Below, piece after piece: positions 1-14,052 of a stretch of 64,000 bases of DNA. The notes under the pieces were generated by a model, which had not been told where the DNA came from, searched no databases, and worked only from the letters and a program-made list of their open reading frames with translations. This DNA is from Phascolomyces articulosus. Lineage: Eukaryota; Mucoromycota; Mucoromycetes; Mucorales; Lichtheimiaceae. Where the stretch lies: contig JAIXMP010000001.1 of the NCBI GenBank assembly GCA_025677815.1, positions 2,418,001 through 2,482,000 on the forward strand, given 5' to 3'. The position numbers were made by a program, and so were the translations under genes. How positions within the stretch are numbered: position 1 is the stretch's first letter; each line of letters starts with the position of its first letter.

Positions 1-30
1 AAATGATGACTATGAATATCTATGAAAAAT

Positions 31-1668
31 TTACATTATACTACAACGGGAACCATCGGATTTTTTCCCATTTAATTCATCTAATGATTTTTGAGCCTCT
101 TTACCAATACTTCCTCCTTTTGCTACCACCATTTCAAACCAATGCCGTGCTTGCGCCAAGTCCTGTTTTACACCGTGTCCTTGCATATACATGGTAGCCA
201 AATTGGCCTGTGCTAATTGAAAACCTTGAAGAGCTGCCATTTTGAAAAATTCGGCAGCATTAAAAGCATTTGTTTCAACACCGTGTCCTTTCAAAAAACG
301 AAGACCAACGTTGTATTGTGCTTCTGGCATACCTAATAAAAATAACATAGTCAATAATGAAAACTTTTTAATCCCATCTTCTCCTCTCTAGAATGTATAT
401 ATATATTACCTCGCATAGCAGCCTTTTGAAAATGTTTAAATGCTTTCTTTTGGTCTTCTTTGCCAATTTGATTGGATGAATAATAGACACCCAACATAAA
501 CATACATTGAGCATTTCCCTTTTGAGCTCCTTGTTGGAAATAATCCATGGCTTTTTTATGATCTTGATGTACACCATAACCAATACGATACATTCGACCC
601 AATTCCACATAGGCATTATCAATCCCTCCCTTGGCAGCCAATTCATACAGCTTGATAGCAGCTGGGATTTGATTTGCTTGTGTACGCATCAAAATCGAGG
701 CTAAATTTATTTGAGCGTATGGATGTCCCTTTCTGGCTAATTCTGAAAAAACCTTGATCCCAGTTTCTTCATCTTTAGGTATACCACGATAACCTCGGTG
801 AGCCATGCTTGCATAACTGAATGCACCTCGATCATCCCCATTTTCCATGGCGGCTTTATAAAGTTCATATGCAATGGGTGCTCCATAAGGTGATGAACGG
901 ATTACAATATTACCTAGCGCTGATAATTCGGATGCTTGGTTCTCTGATACTAATAACCAAAAAAGAAAGTCATCTCAGTAAGTGAGTATTTTTTCTCTCA
1001 TTCGTTCTTTCTATCCTTGTTTTACTTTTTTTTTCATTTATCTCTCGTTACTTTGTAATAACATTTCGTGATTGATGGGTTGGTCATTTTTGAGTTGTTC
1101 AAGTACATGATCCACTGCTGCCTTTTGGTTTTCGATGGATAAACCAATTTGCTTGTTTTCTATTAGCATATGTAACTCATTTTCCTCTGGGAGTATATCT
1201 ATCCGATTTTTTTTACAGGAATTATTGGGTTATTCATTCAGTAGGATTGGGTTGAACTGGATCGCTCAGCAAATAAATGTTCTATTTTACCTTCTACTTT
1301 AATTCTTGTAGGAATTTTTTCTCGTATTTCAGCTGACTCTTTCATATCTTGTCTAACAACAAAAAATGACAGTTTCCAATAAGCTTTTTTCTTCTTCTGT
1401 TTTATTCTAAACTAAATCACCAAAACAAGAGCATTGCATACTGTTTATTGGAGGTTTCTAAAAACGGTTCAAAAATACCACCGATCGATTGTTGGGCATT
1501 ACGTTGTTGATCACCATGGCGGCGAGCTTTATTTAATACTGTGGTTGAGGCATGGATCGGGCGATAACTATTTAAAGCTGCTTTATGTAATACTGTTGTT
1601 CTTGGTGTTCGTACTCGAATGGACTTTGTCGTCTGTAATAAATTTCGTTGTCCCTGATTCTTTAACAT
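31..1668 (-). CDS. Sel1-repeat protein with probable mitochondrial presequence
   Basis: Spliced model of five exons on the minus strand (1668-1442, 1352-1291, 1198-1052, 949-410, 332-31), 425 aa, with GT-AG junctions and an open frame throughout. The C-terminal half holds successive Sel1-like (TPR-type) repeats, seen as recurring blocks such as LGRMYRIGYGV, MLGVYYSSN and LATMYMQGHGV, each about 36 residues long. The first 60 residues are rich in R, K, S and T, lack acidic residues and contain a RPIHAS segment, which looks like a mitochondrial targeting sequence. Sel1 repeats are protein-protein interaction scaffolds. Mitochondrial members of this superfamily include yeast Mss2 and animal DELE1, but I cannot assign orthology. 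The start at 1668 is the first ATG of the open frame. The exact function is unknown. Confidence 0.82.
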
Positions 1669-2200
1669 GGTTTTTATTTTATTTTATTTTGCTTGAATTC
1701 GGACCAGCCGTTGTTGAGGGTCAAAAAAAAAAAAAAAGACGGGACTAAAAAAAAGCGAGAGGCAATAAATATTTCATTTTCACTGACAACTTTTTATCTT
1801 TCATAAAGAAAAGGAAGCATATCCTTTATCAAAATAGACCGTACAATTCATGTTCATTCATGTTTTGAAGTATATACTTCTTTATGAATATCAATATATA
1901 ATATCATTATATACTAGATTATATTTCTCGACTGTGGCCATATTATTATCACTTTTTTTGAATTTTTCATCTGACTACAAAATAATTGGTGCCACCAGTT
2001 TTTCACACACATCCTTTTCTTTTTTTTTTCAACTCTCTTTTTCTTCTTCCTCATTCCTTTTACCAATAATAAAAAACGACGACGAATCCCTTTCCTGCAT
2101 CTTCTCTTCTTGTTGCCATCATCAACGGGAGCAAAAAAAAAAAAAAAAAAAAAAAACAAAGTGTAAAAAGAGGTAACTCTAATACTCAAGTGTATCAGAG
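1669..2200. other. Intergenic, no gene seen
   Basis: AT-rich DNA with long poly-A and poly-T runs (for example about 2134-2154), between the Sel1-repeat gene start and the tRNA. The T runs on the minus strand just past the tRNA 3' end could act as its Pol III terminator. The short reading frames here are low-complexity. Confidence 0.6.
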
Positions 2201-2274
2201 TGACGCGACGCGGGCTCGAACCGCGGACCTCATGCGTGTGAAGCATATGTGATAACCAACTACACCATCGCGCC
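2201..2274 (-). tRNA. tRNA-Val (anticodon CAC)
   Basis: The 74-nt minus-strand segment folds as a complete cloverleaf without intron. The acceptor stem GGCGCGA pairs with TCGCGTC (one G-U), followed by a D-arm, an anticodon stem TATGC/GCATG around the 7-nt loop TTCACAC, and a T-arm CGCGG-TTCGAGC-CCGCG. The third to fifth loop bases are CAC, which reads the valine codon GUG. A-box-like (GTGTAGTTGG) and B-box (GGTTCGAGCCC) internal promoter elements are present. The discriminator base is A. T-runs follow about 30 nt downstream on the minus strand. It lies between two minus-strand protein genes and is independent of both. Confidence 0.95.
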
Positions 2275-2549
2275 TTTTTGCATTTAAAATGTGAAACAGG
2301 ATAATGATACAAATTTCTTGGAATTCGGTAAAATATAATAACCGTACGGTAGAACTATTTAACCGAATAAATTTTGTCTTTCAATGGATCATATATAGTT
2401 ACTTTCTTTTGTTACTTACTAATTTATTATTATCTTATGCTTTATATGTTAGACATATAAATGCGTAAATAAAAAATGGAGGAGATGATGAAGAAATATA
2501 TATATATGAGTGGCATGATAGGGAATTAGATATGATAAATAAATACAAT

Positions 2550-3664
2550 TTAATGACCTTTGTTTGCTGTTTTACTATTAGTACAGCCACATCCTTCATC
2601 CAGTTCTTGTTCATCCTGTTTCGTTAATCGTGCAGCTGCTGCTCTTGCTCGTAATTCTCTTTGTAATGTAATCGAATCACCAGTATTGCTATCAATAGTA
2701 GTAGTTTCTATGCCACCACTTTTCCCACCAAGACGATAACTTCCACCTTCCCATGTAACACCTGTGATTTCATCTTCATATTCATTATCATTATCCACCG
2801 GTTGATAAAAACTACTAGATCCAGCAGAAGATAGAGCATGTGCACCATGGGCTGTCCAATCCAAAGAAATAACATCCTTATTCAATTGTCGATTCAATGC
2901 ATGAAAATTATCATCATGTTCACTCCACACATTATGTGTTAACTCATGTAATAAAACTTTTCGAATGGAATCATAATGTCGAAATCCACTCAAATCATCC
3001 GTTCGTAATCGAATAGAAATTAGTTGTCCTGCATTTCTATTGAATCCAAGAATTGTTTTTTCAAAAGGTGTCAGTTCCGTTAATTCACCCACACTCCATT
3101 TTCGTTGTTCCATAATGGCTCGAATCTGCAAAATCATTAAAAAAACGTTGTATTATATTTTCATGTTAGATAAAAAAAAATATAGTATTTTTTTTTATAT
3201 GGCAAGTTTATAGACTACTACTTTACCCCTCGATCATCTCTTAATCGTTCAAGTAACTTTCTTGCTTGTTCTGGTTGTGGAAATTCTTCAATGACTGTTA
3301 TTCTATGAAACGTATATCGACTCACTGTTTGAACTGATCGTTTTATGGGGCGACTTGGTTTGATAACTTGTCGACGATTCAATCGATCATCCAGTTTGGC
3401 AATTTCTTGTACTTGTTCAACAGGTGTACCAATTAACATGAGTTTTGTAATTGCCGCCTTGTTGTTGTTATGGAATTGAGCTAAAGTTGTGTTGTTGTCT
3501 TTAAGCATCTTGCCTTTGTATAATAACTTTTGATGATCTATGGGTATATTCGTTTCATTTTGGAGATATATTTTAAGTTCTTCAATAGTGGATTCTAAAC
3601 TCCATTCTTGTAAATCAAACAATGTTGTTTTGAATTGTACTTTAAGATCGATCGTGGCAGCCAT
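2550..3664 (-). CDS. Ubiquitin-like/WLM-domain metalloprotease (Wss1-related)
   Basis: Two exons (3664-3227 and 3125-2550) joined by a 101-nt GT-AG intron give 337 aa. Residues 1-75 form a ubiquitin-like domain (for example DHQKLLYKGKMLKD). The second half is a WLM domain with a complete zinc-metalloprotease signature, HELTH followed by five residues and another His (HELTHNVWSEHD). WLM proteins are related to Wss1/SPRTN proteases that act on DNA-protein crosslinks and SUMO- or ubiquitin-linked substrates. The UBL-WLM fusion is a known fungal and plant arrangement. The acidic C-terminus ends with a CGC cluster. The start is the ATG beginning the UBL. The gene is divergent from AMS1, 2.3 kb away. 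Substrate is not known. Confidence 0.9.
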
Positions 3665-5990
3665 GGTATAATAATGTAAGTGTGTATGTTTAAAAGAAAA
3701 AAGAAGAAGAAAAAGAAGAAAAGGAAATAATAATAAAAAATGATTACGTTGCTGTGGTTCCTTATTTTAGATAAAACTCATGCTTCGATAATATTCTTCA
3801 AAAAATAATATTTGTCAGCTTTTCTAAAGTATTTAAATTAAGAATGAAACATTTACCTTCTTCGAGAATATTCTTATTAAATAAAAGACACTGTTGATAA
3901 TTTTTATCGTCAAGATATCAATTACTCGTACATATATTTTGATATGATAGAAAAACAACACAGTATATATTATCGTTCATTTGCTCGTGGTTATATCGCT
4001 TTATAAAAGGGAAAGTAGACCATACAATAACCTTTCATCAACAAATCTTGTAAGAAGTTTATCTTACTTTTGCAAAATAATAATGATGTTAACGGGATGC
4101 GCAGACCATGTCAATAACATAAAAATCCCTATATACCATGTTTTTGGTATTGTCTTCGAAATGACCAAACTTTATTTTGCCTGACACATCACTCATTTCA
4201 AGAGAAAAAAATCAACTGTTATTGTTATTATATGTGGCTGTACGCATATTAACAACTGCTTGTATTACTGCTGACCAGGATTCTAATCTATATACCAGGT
4301 GGCAAGAAGGGAAAGTACCTTGATTTTAACAGCTTCCTCTTTTTTTTCTATTTAGTAAAAAGCGTACACACACAATCATGGAAGCTAATATACCACCACC
4401 ACTGACTGATCAAGAGCTGTGATCCCAATATATATTTGTCGCGAACCCATTTATCCATCTCTATCTGTTTTTTTTAAGAGCAGTTGTTTGTCTATTCCCG
4501 TTGCGCAAATGGATTATATAGGTATCTAATACCAATCAAAGTAGAATTTTGTTTCATAACCTCACTTTTTGGTTGCATGGAAGATATATATTATTCATTT
4601 TACTATTACACAGAAGAAAACCTTTCATTTTCTCATAATGATGTTGTACTTCTTTTTACTACTTACAAAACTTTTTTTTTGTTTGAGGAAAAGACGAACA
4701 ATTGTTATCTAAAATAATACTATTATTGATTACTATATTCTATTTTCATTCTCAAGCTTAACAATGATTTTCCATATAATTACCTGTTTAATATATAATT
4801 TTCAAGAGAAATATTTTATAATTGTATCAATGTTCGTTTTTTAGATAATTTATCGTTCATAATTATGTTTTTATAGTAATAATGAGAAAATATTTTAGAA
4901 AATAACAAACAAACTTCCTACGAAATTAATTAGTAAACTTGTTACAAAGGTTATTTCTTTATACCGTATATACGTATACGTGCTGCGTGTTATAAAAAAA
5001 AAGATATTACCCGAGGAACTGAAAACATATCATTATAATATCGACTGAGTACTTAGATCACATAAGTGTTTTCCAGGTAGAGATGTCGTTGCCCGTATTA
5101 ACTCAAGGGAAGTTACAACAACATGTGTTGATAAATCATTCTAACAAGATGTTTTGAATTGGTATCCTGCTGGTTCAAAAAAGGTCAGGGAGTGAATAAT
5201 GTTTTGGTGCAACTCATCTTAAACAGATGTTTTTTTTTCAATGGTTTGGAAAATACATCCCAGGATTTCTATAGTACTTAACATAATCATATTATTATAA
5301 TGCACAAATATCTTAGTTTATATTTCAAATTGATCAAATTATGCAACAATGAAAAGTGCATTTCTTCTAAGAACAAGCAGTAATCAGAGTCATTTAGCCA
5401 CCAACAAAATTTCTACTCTATGAATAATGTTTTTTTTTTATCATGGGAGCCATAATATATCTTTTGATGATAAAACCATAAAGTTTATCAATCAGTGATA
5501 AATCAAACGTTCATCTTCTTAATTATAAAAGAGAGAGAATTTGATCACATTTTAAAGCTTGTATGCATTATGCAAAATGCGTTATATAAAATGTTACACT
5601 AGTATATTAAAATTATATCCAAGGATGTAATATATAATTAACATTTTGCACTGGTCAAAATAGAAAAACACAGGGGAAAGATGATGATTATATGAAAAAA
5701 AAAAGACACAAAGTTCAGTTGAAAAAACAACGGGAACTCAAAGTCAATAATCTTGTTATATGATAAACAGAAAGACAACATGCATTTGTTTGGAAATAAA
5801 CACAACTAGGATGAAAACATTTAACGTGGGAAGAGTTGTTTTGGTTGTTCATGCGATACGTTTTTTTTTCACTTTTCTTTCTTGTTTTCTCTCTCTCTCT
5901 CTTTTTTTTTTTTCTTTTTCCTTTCTTTTTCTTTTCATCGTTTCGTTTTTTATTGTTACTCTCTATCTTTTGCATTAAACAATAGTTACC
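3665..5990. other. Long AT-rich intergenic region between divergent genes
   Basis: About 2.3 kb separating the UBL-WLM gene and AMS1. The short frames here are not supported: they are low in complexity and lack domain signals. The last 120 bases before AMS1 are a strong pyrimidine tract (about 5865-5960), a typical fungal core-promoter/5' UTR feature. A stretch near 4960-5010 has nested TATACGTATACG-like palindromes. Confidence 0.6.
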
Positions 5991-8900
5991 ATGACTACTC
6001 CAGCAATTGATAATACACCACGTGTACCTGATGGTATTACACGATCTCGAGTTGCCAACTTTATATCCAGTGGCAGTAACTTTTATACAATGGGAATTCA
6101 TCGTGGATTATGGACATATCGTCATTCAGGTTCTCCATATGTTGGATTAAGTGTTTATAGTGTTCCAGATCTTAAGGTAGATATAAATTCATATTTATAC
6201 ATTGATCTTGTAGTATATAATGTGAATCCCATTTAAAACAATAGTTGCATGAAATATATTCAAAGTTGATCCAGATAAACTAATTTTATACTACTTTATT
6301 CTTTTATCCTCTTTAGCGTATTCCATTCAAGGTATATATTTATATATTTCTTTCAAGGAAAATGAAGAAGGGGATTTTGGAGAAAAGGAGAAAAAACAAC
6401 AACTAACAGATGGGGTGCAATGGCGATGGTCATACGACTCTGTTTCATTACAAATAAAAATAATAGGATGCCGTGTCACAAACATTTCAAAAGGTGACCC
6501 AGCATGAACGTAATTATGGTCCAAGTTGGGCAACACATTGGTTTAAAATTAACTTGACCATTCCTAATGTCATGGATGGTAAACCTGCTGTGTTTCAATG
6601 GAATATGGATTGTGAAGGTATGGTTTGGTCGACGGATGGTATTCCTTTACAAGGTTTGACAGGAGGAGGTATGTAAAACACTTTTTTTTTTATAAAAAAG
6701 AAAGAATTATACTATGGTTGAATGATACTTATATGCTCCATATATTTATCTCTCATCTCTTGGGGTTAAATATCATTAGATGGACAAGAACGACACGAAT
6801 ACATAGTAACAAACAAAGCAGTGGGCGGCGAACGCCATACATTCTATATTGAAGCAGCATGTAATGGAATGTTTGGTGTCGGAGATAATGCTATGGTTCC
6901 CGATCCCAATCGTTATTTTTCAATCAAAACAGCTGATCTTGTTGTTCCAGATAAAGAGGTTCAAGACTTGTATTATGATTTGGAGTAAGTGAATAAATGG
7001 ATGGATGATTAGATGATAAGTTTACAGTAAAGGCGGAAATTAACTTTTTTTATTATTTTAGTATCATTCGTGGTATTGCTTATGATACACAAAATGATAG
7101 TCCACGTGCCAGAGAAGCCGTATGGGTGATCAATGAAGTTATTAACCAATTTATTTTAGAGGATCGTGAATCAATTAAACGTTGTAAAGCCTTGACAAGT
7201 GAATTTTTATCCGTTAATAATGGTCAAGCCAGAGGTCAACATCAAATCACAGCAATTGGCAATTGTCATATTGGTATATACACGCAGTTTATTTTTTATT
7301 TTTTGTTGGGTGGAAATGATTAATAACAAAATTCTGTATTAGACACGGCATGGCTTTGGCCCTATGCTGAAACAAAACGTAAAATTGCTAGATCATGGTC
7401 AACACAGATTGATTTGATGGATCGTTATCCAGATTATATTTTTACTGGCTCTCAAGTGAGTTTATGACAATTATATTTGTATAGGACAATTATATATTTG
7501 AGAATTATGCTGATCCACCATCTTTTTTTTTTTTTATTTTTTGTTGCTGTTAGACTCAACAATACGAGTGGCTAAGTGAATATTATCCATCCGTATTTAA
7601 AAAAATCAAAGAAAAGGAAAAGAAGGGCCAATGGGAAATTATTGGAGGAGTAAGTTCTAAATGTCACGATTGATCAATGAGAAAAACTAGAGAATTTACA
7701 ACTAATCAATTATTATTTCAATAGAGTTGGGTTGAGCATGGTATGGTTTTGTTTATATATGAATTACTAAGGGGGGGGATTGGATATATATAAAAATATT
7801 AATGACTCAAATAGATACCAATATGCCAAGTGGAGAATCATTATGTCGACAAATGTTACTTGGGTGAGTCCATCAGATGATTGATACAAATACTTATGCA
7901 GATTCTCATGATACTGTTTTGCATAAAATAGACAACGTTATTTCGAGAAACATTTTGGAAAACGAACCAAGATTTTCTGGCTTCCTGATTCTTTTGGTAT
8001 AAATATATAAAGTTATTGATGTAAAATATTTTTTTTTACTAATGATTATTCATAACCTTGATGTTCCTATTAGGTTATTCTTCGCAGGTATATAATAAAC
8101 AACATTATATATAAAAACTTTGATGTTAGCGTACCATGTTAATATTATACTTATATATATCCGACACGTTTTTTTGTATTATTCATAGCTTCCTCAAGTT
8201 CTTAAACAATCAGGATGTGATTATTTTTTTACTCAAAAACTATCCTGGAACAATATTAACAAATTCCCTCGATCTACTTTTTGGTGGACTGGTATTGATG
8301 GAACAAACATTTTAGCACATTTGACTCCAGCAGAAACGTAAGTAATCATGGATGTGGTAGCCATAATGATCGTATTCTTAAGCTTTTGACACTGCTCATC
8401 TCTATGTATACTTTATATCATGACCAAGTTCTTATTGTTCTCATACACTACTTTTCATATTTTTTTTAGATATGGTGCTTCCGTTACCGTTTCCGAGTTA
8501 ACGAAATGGTAAAAAAGATATGACTGGTTATATTTGAACATTATTTTTAAACACTTTTTTTTTGTTATCATAGCACGAAGAATCATCATGATTTGGAATA
8601 TTCAAATGAAAGTTTGCTTTGCTACGGGTAAAGTATCTCATATTAACAATATTTGGGGAAAAAAAAGCTAATTATTTTTTTTTTAAAAAAAATAGTCATG
8701 GCGATGGTGGTGGTGGTCCCACCCCAGCAATGCTTGAGCGATTACATCGGTTGAAAGATGTGGTAAGTAGTATATTATATGCTTTGATAAAGTTGTAATT
8801 ACGTATATACTGATATATATATTTGAAAAAAAAGGATGGACTTCCTATGGTTAAACCTGGAAGTGTACTTGAATTCTTCCAAGGGATTGAAAAGAATTCA

Positions 8901-11900
8901 AAAGGTTTACAAGCATATAACGGAGAATTGGTAAGGATGTTATTAAATATGTAGAATCAGATTTTCTTTTTTTCTTTTTTTTCTTTTTTTTTTTGCTTGT
9001 GATATACTCAATTATTGTTTTTTTTAACAAACATTGATGATAACAGTATCTTGAATTCCATCGTGGCACTTATACTACCCAAGCACTTGTAAAACGTGGA
9101 AATCGTATATCCGAATTTTTAATTCGTGATGTTGAAATTTTGGGTACTATGGCAAAGATACTATCGAAAGCAAATAAGAAGAAAGATATTGGTACTTATG
9201 CGTGAGTATAGTATTTATTTATTTTTTGGAGAGGGTGGGGTGATATATATAATTGGAGTAGTAGAGAGGAAAAGCATATTAAAATAGAACAATGATGATA
9301 GCTACCCGATCGATGATCTTGAATGGGCCTGGAAACTTTTATGCTTGAATCAATTCCATGATTGCTTACCTGGTTCTGCTATTGGTCTTGCCTTTAAAGA
9401 TGTTCACAAGGTAAAAGAAAAAAAATCATCACATTGATAATGGGATTCAATATAAGATTGGTTACTAATGTTATATATATATATTTAAAAAAAAAGCATC
9501 ATCGTGAAATTATATCTAAGACAATGTCATTGCGTCACAAAGCTCAATCATCCATTATCAATCAACGTTCTCAAGATTCAATCGAAAATAAACCTCAAGA
9601 AGGTAATATAAACGTTTTTTAAAGTGGAAAAAAAAGAGTATCATGTTGCTAATAAAACAATATTATTTAATATACAGGTATGGTTGTGTTTAATACTGTT
9701 TCATGGGAAAGAACAGAAGTAGTTGAAGTACCTCGAAAGAAAACAAACTGGATGGGGCAACAATGGAATGATTCTGGACATGAATACGTGTTAGGTACTA
9801 TACTTTTTTTTTATACTAGCTAATTTTTATATCTATCATAAATCACTAATAGACAATTGTTCCTTTTTTTTATATAATGGATTTAACATGACATACTCAA
9901 GTGCGAAATGCACCTGGCCTTGGTGTAGCAGGATATGTTGCACACACTTCTGATATTTCTGAAATTGATAAGAAAATGGGTGCCAAAGGTAAATTTGAAT
10001 ATAAAACTATTCACAATGTTTGTAAAAAAAAATCTAATTATTCTTTTTTTTTGTGTGTAAAAAGCATATCAGGATACTGATGGCGGTTACTATATCCTTG
10101 AGAACCAAAACTTGAAGGCAACATTTAATCATGACGGTCAACTTGTCAGTCTCTTGGACAAAAAGACACCAGATAGGTACAGTAGTATATTATAAGATAG
10201 ATGAAATATATTGTTTACTTCTGGGTGATATAAGGTTGTTAATGCTTACGACATATTAATGATCTATAGACAACTCATTCCAAATGGTGCCAAGGGCAAT
10301 GTTTTACAATTATACGAAGATGTGGTAAGTATCGATATTATATAGCACCATTATCGACCCATACATATTATTATTATTATATCATCAAATGTTATTTACA
10401 TCCTCTTTTTTTCTATATAACATTTTACATGAAAAGCCAATCTATTGGGATGCATGGGATGGTAAGTCGATATAATAAAATGGAGTATGTTTAAATTAGC
10501 AAGCTAATTATTTTTCAATTTTTGTTGGATAGTCGAGATTTATCATTTGCAGAAATGGAAACCTATCGAAGGAGAAGCAAGCATTAAGGTATTTAATATT
10601 CATTTATCGTCTTCTTTTATATTGGATATTATTATTAACAAAAATAACTCTTTTAATGATGTCAACCTATAGATTGTTTCTGAAGGCCCATTGAAAGCCG
10701 AACTTCATTTCCGACAAAAGATATCTGACAAGAGTTGGATTGAGCAAACAATCAGTTTGACATGTTTATCTGAACGTCTTGAATTTAACAACCTGGTTGA
10801 CTGGCATGAAGCTCATCAATTCTTGGTAATTATAAAAAAAAGAGAGAGGAATGGTTATATACAGAAAGAAGGAGGTTAAAAATGCATGAGTTTAATAATT
10901 GTTTTTTTCATATGTATAGAAAGTAGAATTTGTTTGGGATATTATCAGTGATCACGTAAGTATAGACAACAATGGTTTCCAAACTTATCTTCTTTACAAA
11001 GTACTAATGAATATACAACATCATCCTGTATTTTACTGTTTACTTATGCATATTAGGCTACCTATGAAATCCAATATGGTGCATTGAGACGGCCCACCCA
11101 TTACAACTCAACGATTGATTCGGCCAAATTTGAAGTATGTGGACACAAATTTGCTGATTTATCTGAAGCCAATTATGGTGTTGCATTGATGAATAACTGC
11201 AAATATGGATACGCGACCCATGGCAATACACAACGACTTTCACTTTTACGGTCACCAAAAGGACCTGACGAAAATGCAGATATGGGTGAACACAAATTCA
11301 AATACGCCATTTATCCACATCAAAATCATTTTAATTCTTCTAATGTTGTTCGTCAAGCCATTGAATTTAATGCTCCTTTATCACTTCGGTAATAATAGTT
11401 TTCAAGTATTTTTTTTATATCAATGATACGGAGAAATAGGAAATAAACGAGTGGTAGGGTAAGCTATATATTTATCATTCTTCTACATCCTATAGTTATG
11501 CAGAAGATCAAGAAGTCAAGAGTGGCATGATCCTTGAACCATTGTTCAAGGTGGAACCATCCAATCAAATCATCTTGGATACAATCAAGTTGGCCGAAGA
11601 TGATAACGGTAATGGAGATGTTTTAATCCTTAGATTGTATGAAGCCTATGGTGGTCAAGCAACTGCATTACTCAAGAGGTATGTTAAAGCATTTTTTTTT
11701 TCGTGTTGCTAGCGTATTTTTCTTTTTTTGTTGGGCTTTAGCGATGAATGATGTTTCTTATACAAAGTTTGGAATCCACTCACTAATTATATATTTATAG
11801 TCATTTGGATATCAAACAAATTATTATAAGCAATGTACTTGAAGATGATTTAGATGAAGAATTACCTCGTGGTGATGTTGCTGGTTCTTTCAAACTTACA

Positions 11901-11948
11901 TTACATCCCTTCCAGATTTTGACCTTGAAGGTGCAATTGGCTAAATAA
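5991..11948 (+). CDS. AMS1: Vacuolar alpha-mannosidase, glycoside hydrolase family 38
   Basis: Thirty exons, 5991-6176 to 11801-11948, splice in frame to 1083 aa, typical of yeast Ams1. The enzyme trims alpha-mannose from free oligosaccharides in the vacuole lumen, which it reaches by the Cvt/selective autophagy route in yeast. GH38 hallmarks are visible: the zinc-binding [19 protein letters not shown] block (His and Asp ligands), the nucleophile region [15 protein letters not shown], the mid-domain [12 protein letters not shown] and the [13 protein letters not shown] zinc-ligand segment. There is no N-terminal signal peptide, consistent with cytosol-to-vacuole delivery. Several exons are tiny: 15 nt (6317-6331), 16 nt (7725-7740), 14 nt (8074-8087) and 25 nt (10437-10461). 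The start ATG at 5991 follows a pyrimidine-rich leader. Confidence 0.96.
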
Positions 11949-14052
11949 TAAGAGTATTAACGTTATCTTCGAATATTACTATATCATATACGTATTTTTT
12001 TTTGGCATATCATTGTGATGATGTGCCTATATTTTATTTTTTTATACATTGAATAAATAACTCAAATTCTATCATTGTCATACCTCTGCTAATTAGTGTG
12101 TTGTACGAGAGAAAGATGTTTCAGTGATATCCTCTTCTACAGGAAAGAAAGAACATTATCTTACTAAAGATATGTCGATCATGCAACGGTTTTTTATTAT
12201 TATCATTAAATATGTATAGTTATTTATTGTTATACTTTGTATGAATTAACAATATGCAACAAGACTTCTTGATGATTCAAACAGTTGTTATTCTCAAAGA
12301 AATCTTTCATCCTTATTTCCCATGCTACTATTTTTATTTATTCTTGTCAAACTTGTCCTGTTAAATATTTATCTTCCATTGTAAAAGTTTTTTTTTTTTT
12401 TTTTTTTCTTTTATAAAAAAAAAAGTTTCAATACAACTTGAACATATCCTATTAAACTACAAATTATTGCTTAATGAATGGAATGAGAGTTTTTCATTTT
12501 AGAAAGACATATTATTATTTTTTTGATAGTCATTAAAAAATGTCAAACGAAAAGAAAGAATGTCTTCTGTTTGGACAGGTACCAAAGTAGAAACTTAAAG
12601 GCGGAGCTGCATATAAAGTTGAAACCTAATTAGAAAATATGTCATCCCACATCAAAGTATGGAAAATGAAACAGACAAACGATTTTTCATCGAAACCTTC
12701 CCCCCCACACCTGCATATTTTTTTTTAATATCTAATTACTTGTAAATTTATAAATTTAATCATCATTAAAGTAGCATTAATGTTTATATTTACGGGTAAC
12801 AAGAATAGCAACAACAACATGTAAAAAAAAAAAATTGAACACGTTTTTCGTAAAATGAATTTCACCAATGAATTGATAAATGGTAGGAGACGACGGACGG
12901 ACAACGACTAAAACTGAACGGATATTCTTTTTTTAACGCCTTTTTGTACAACCATAATGTAGTTTAAAAATATAACTTCTGTAAACAGTAACAAACCATT
13001 CATGAATTGCATGGTATTATACTCTGGTATATATATTTGATATTAATTAATAGTAGTGGTAGTAGTAGTAGTAGTAGTAGCTATGTAATCATATGTACGA
13101 GTGAAGAATGTCATATTTTACAACAACCATGTAGGTTTCCCACACCCATTTATTGAAAAAATGTTCTTGTTGTTTTTTTAGCATATTTAATAGGGTGAAT
13201 TTCTCAAAAAAAAAAAAAAAAAGAATATGCCATGTGATATGTCTCTTTAACGACTAGTCTCTGAGGTCATCATGCATCTCTTGTGAATTCACTACATCAT
13301 AATACTTGTATACTTAGTACGTGCTCATTGTTGACAGGTCTATTCTAAATTGGATCAAGAAGGTGAGTCTTTTTTTTTATTACAATTTGTATTCTATCAT
13401 CCTATTACGAATGAATGACCACACTACTTGGTTACCATAGTAATAATTCTCATTTTTTTTCTAAAGAGGTGGGAAAAAAAAAAGATTTTACAGGATCAAA
13501 AAAAAAGACTTTTGGGATTGTCCTCCTTTTTTTTTTTGTCATGTTATTCAGTTCAACTCCCTCATGTCTGTCTAAACTATAAAGTGAAATTCGTAACACC
13601 ATCATAATAAACCGGATCAAAGAAGTACTTGATAGTATATTACTACTCTATTTGAAGTTTATAAATGAAACAAAACCATATCATATAACCAACAATGTAT
13701 GTTAATTAAAAAAGAAGATTCTTTCCATTTGATATTTAAGCAAATAAAAACGTTTTTTTTTGTTTTGTTTTGTTGATCCTTTCGGCCTAGTTTCCAAAAT
13801 GAAAGGTTTGAAAAAAAAAAAAGAGAACTCACCCCAAAAAATTTGATCGACCATGTTCGTTACACAGAGGAAAAAAAGAAGCGGTACTTGAAAAAAACAT
13901 GTTTTTGGGAATGGTTTCTATGTGTCTGTTTGACCATAATTATTATTTTTATATTTTTTATTTTGAACAACTTAGTTTTTTTTATTTTCTTCTTTTCTTC
14001 TTTCTAAACCAACTACATTTCAATCCATTCTTAATTGAACATAATAATAATA
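11949..14052. other. Intergenic, no gene seen
   Basis: 2.1 kb of AT-rich DNA with many homopolymer runs after the AMS1 stop. It has a TAG-trinucleotide tract and no frame with coding character. The last 100 bases are T/C-rich and probably form the promoter/5' UTR of the PH-domain gene. Confidence 0.6.
13051..13080. repeat. (TAG)n microsatellite
   Basis: Ten trinucleotide units of TAG/TGG, only one of them interrupted, within intergenic DNA. Confidence 0.9.

Noticed and set aside
5715..6101. Minus-strand 128-codon frame over the AMS1 start
   Set aside because: It overlaps AMS1 exon 1 and a pyrimidine tract; the Lys/Glu run is the reverse of that low-complexity tract.
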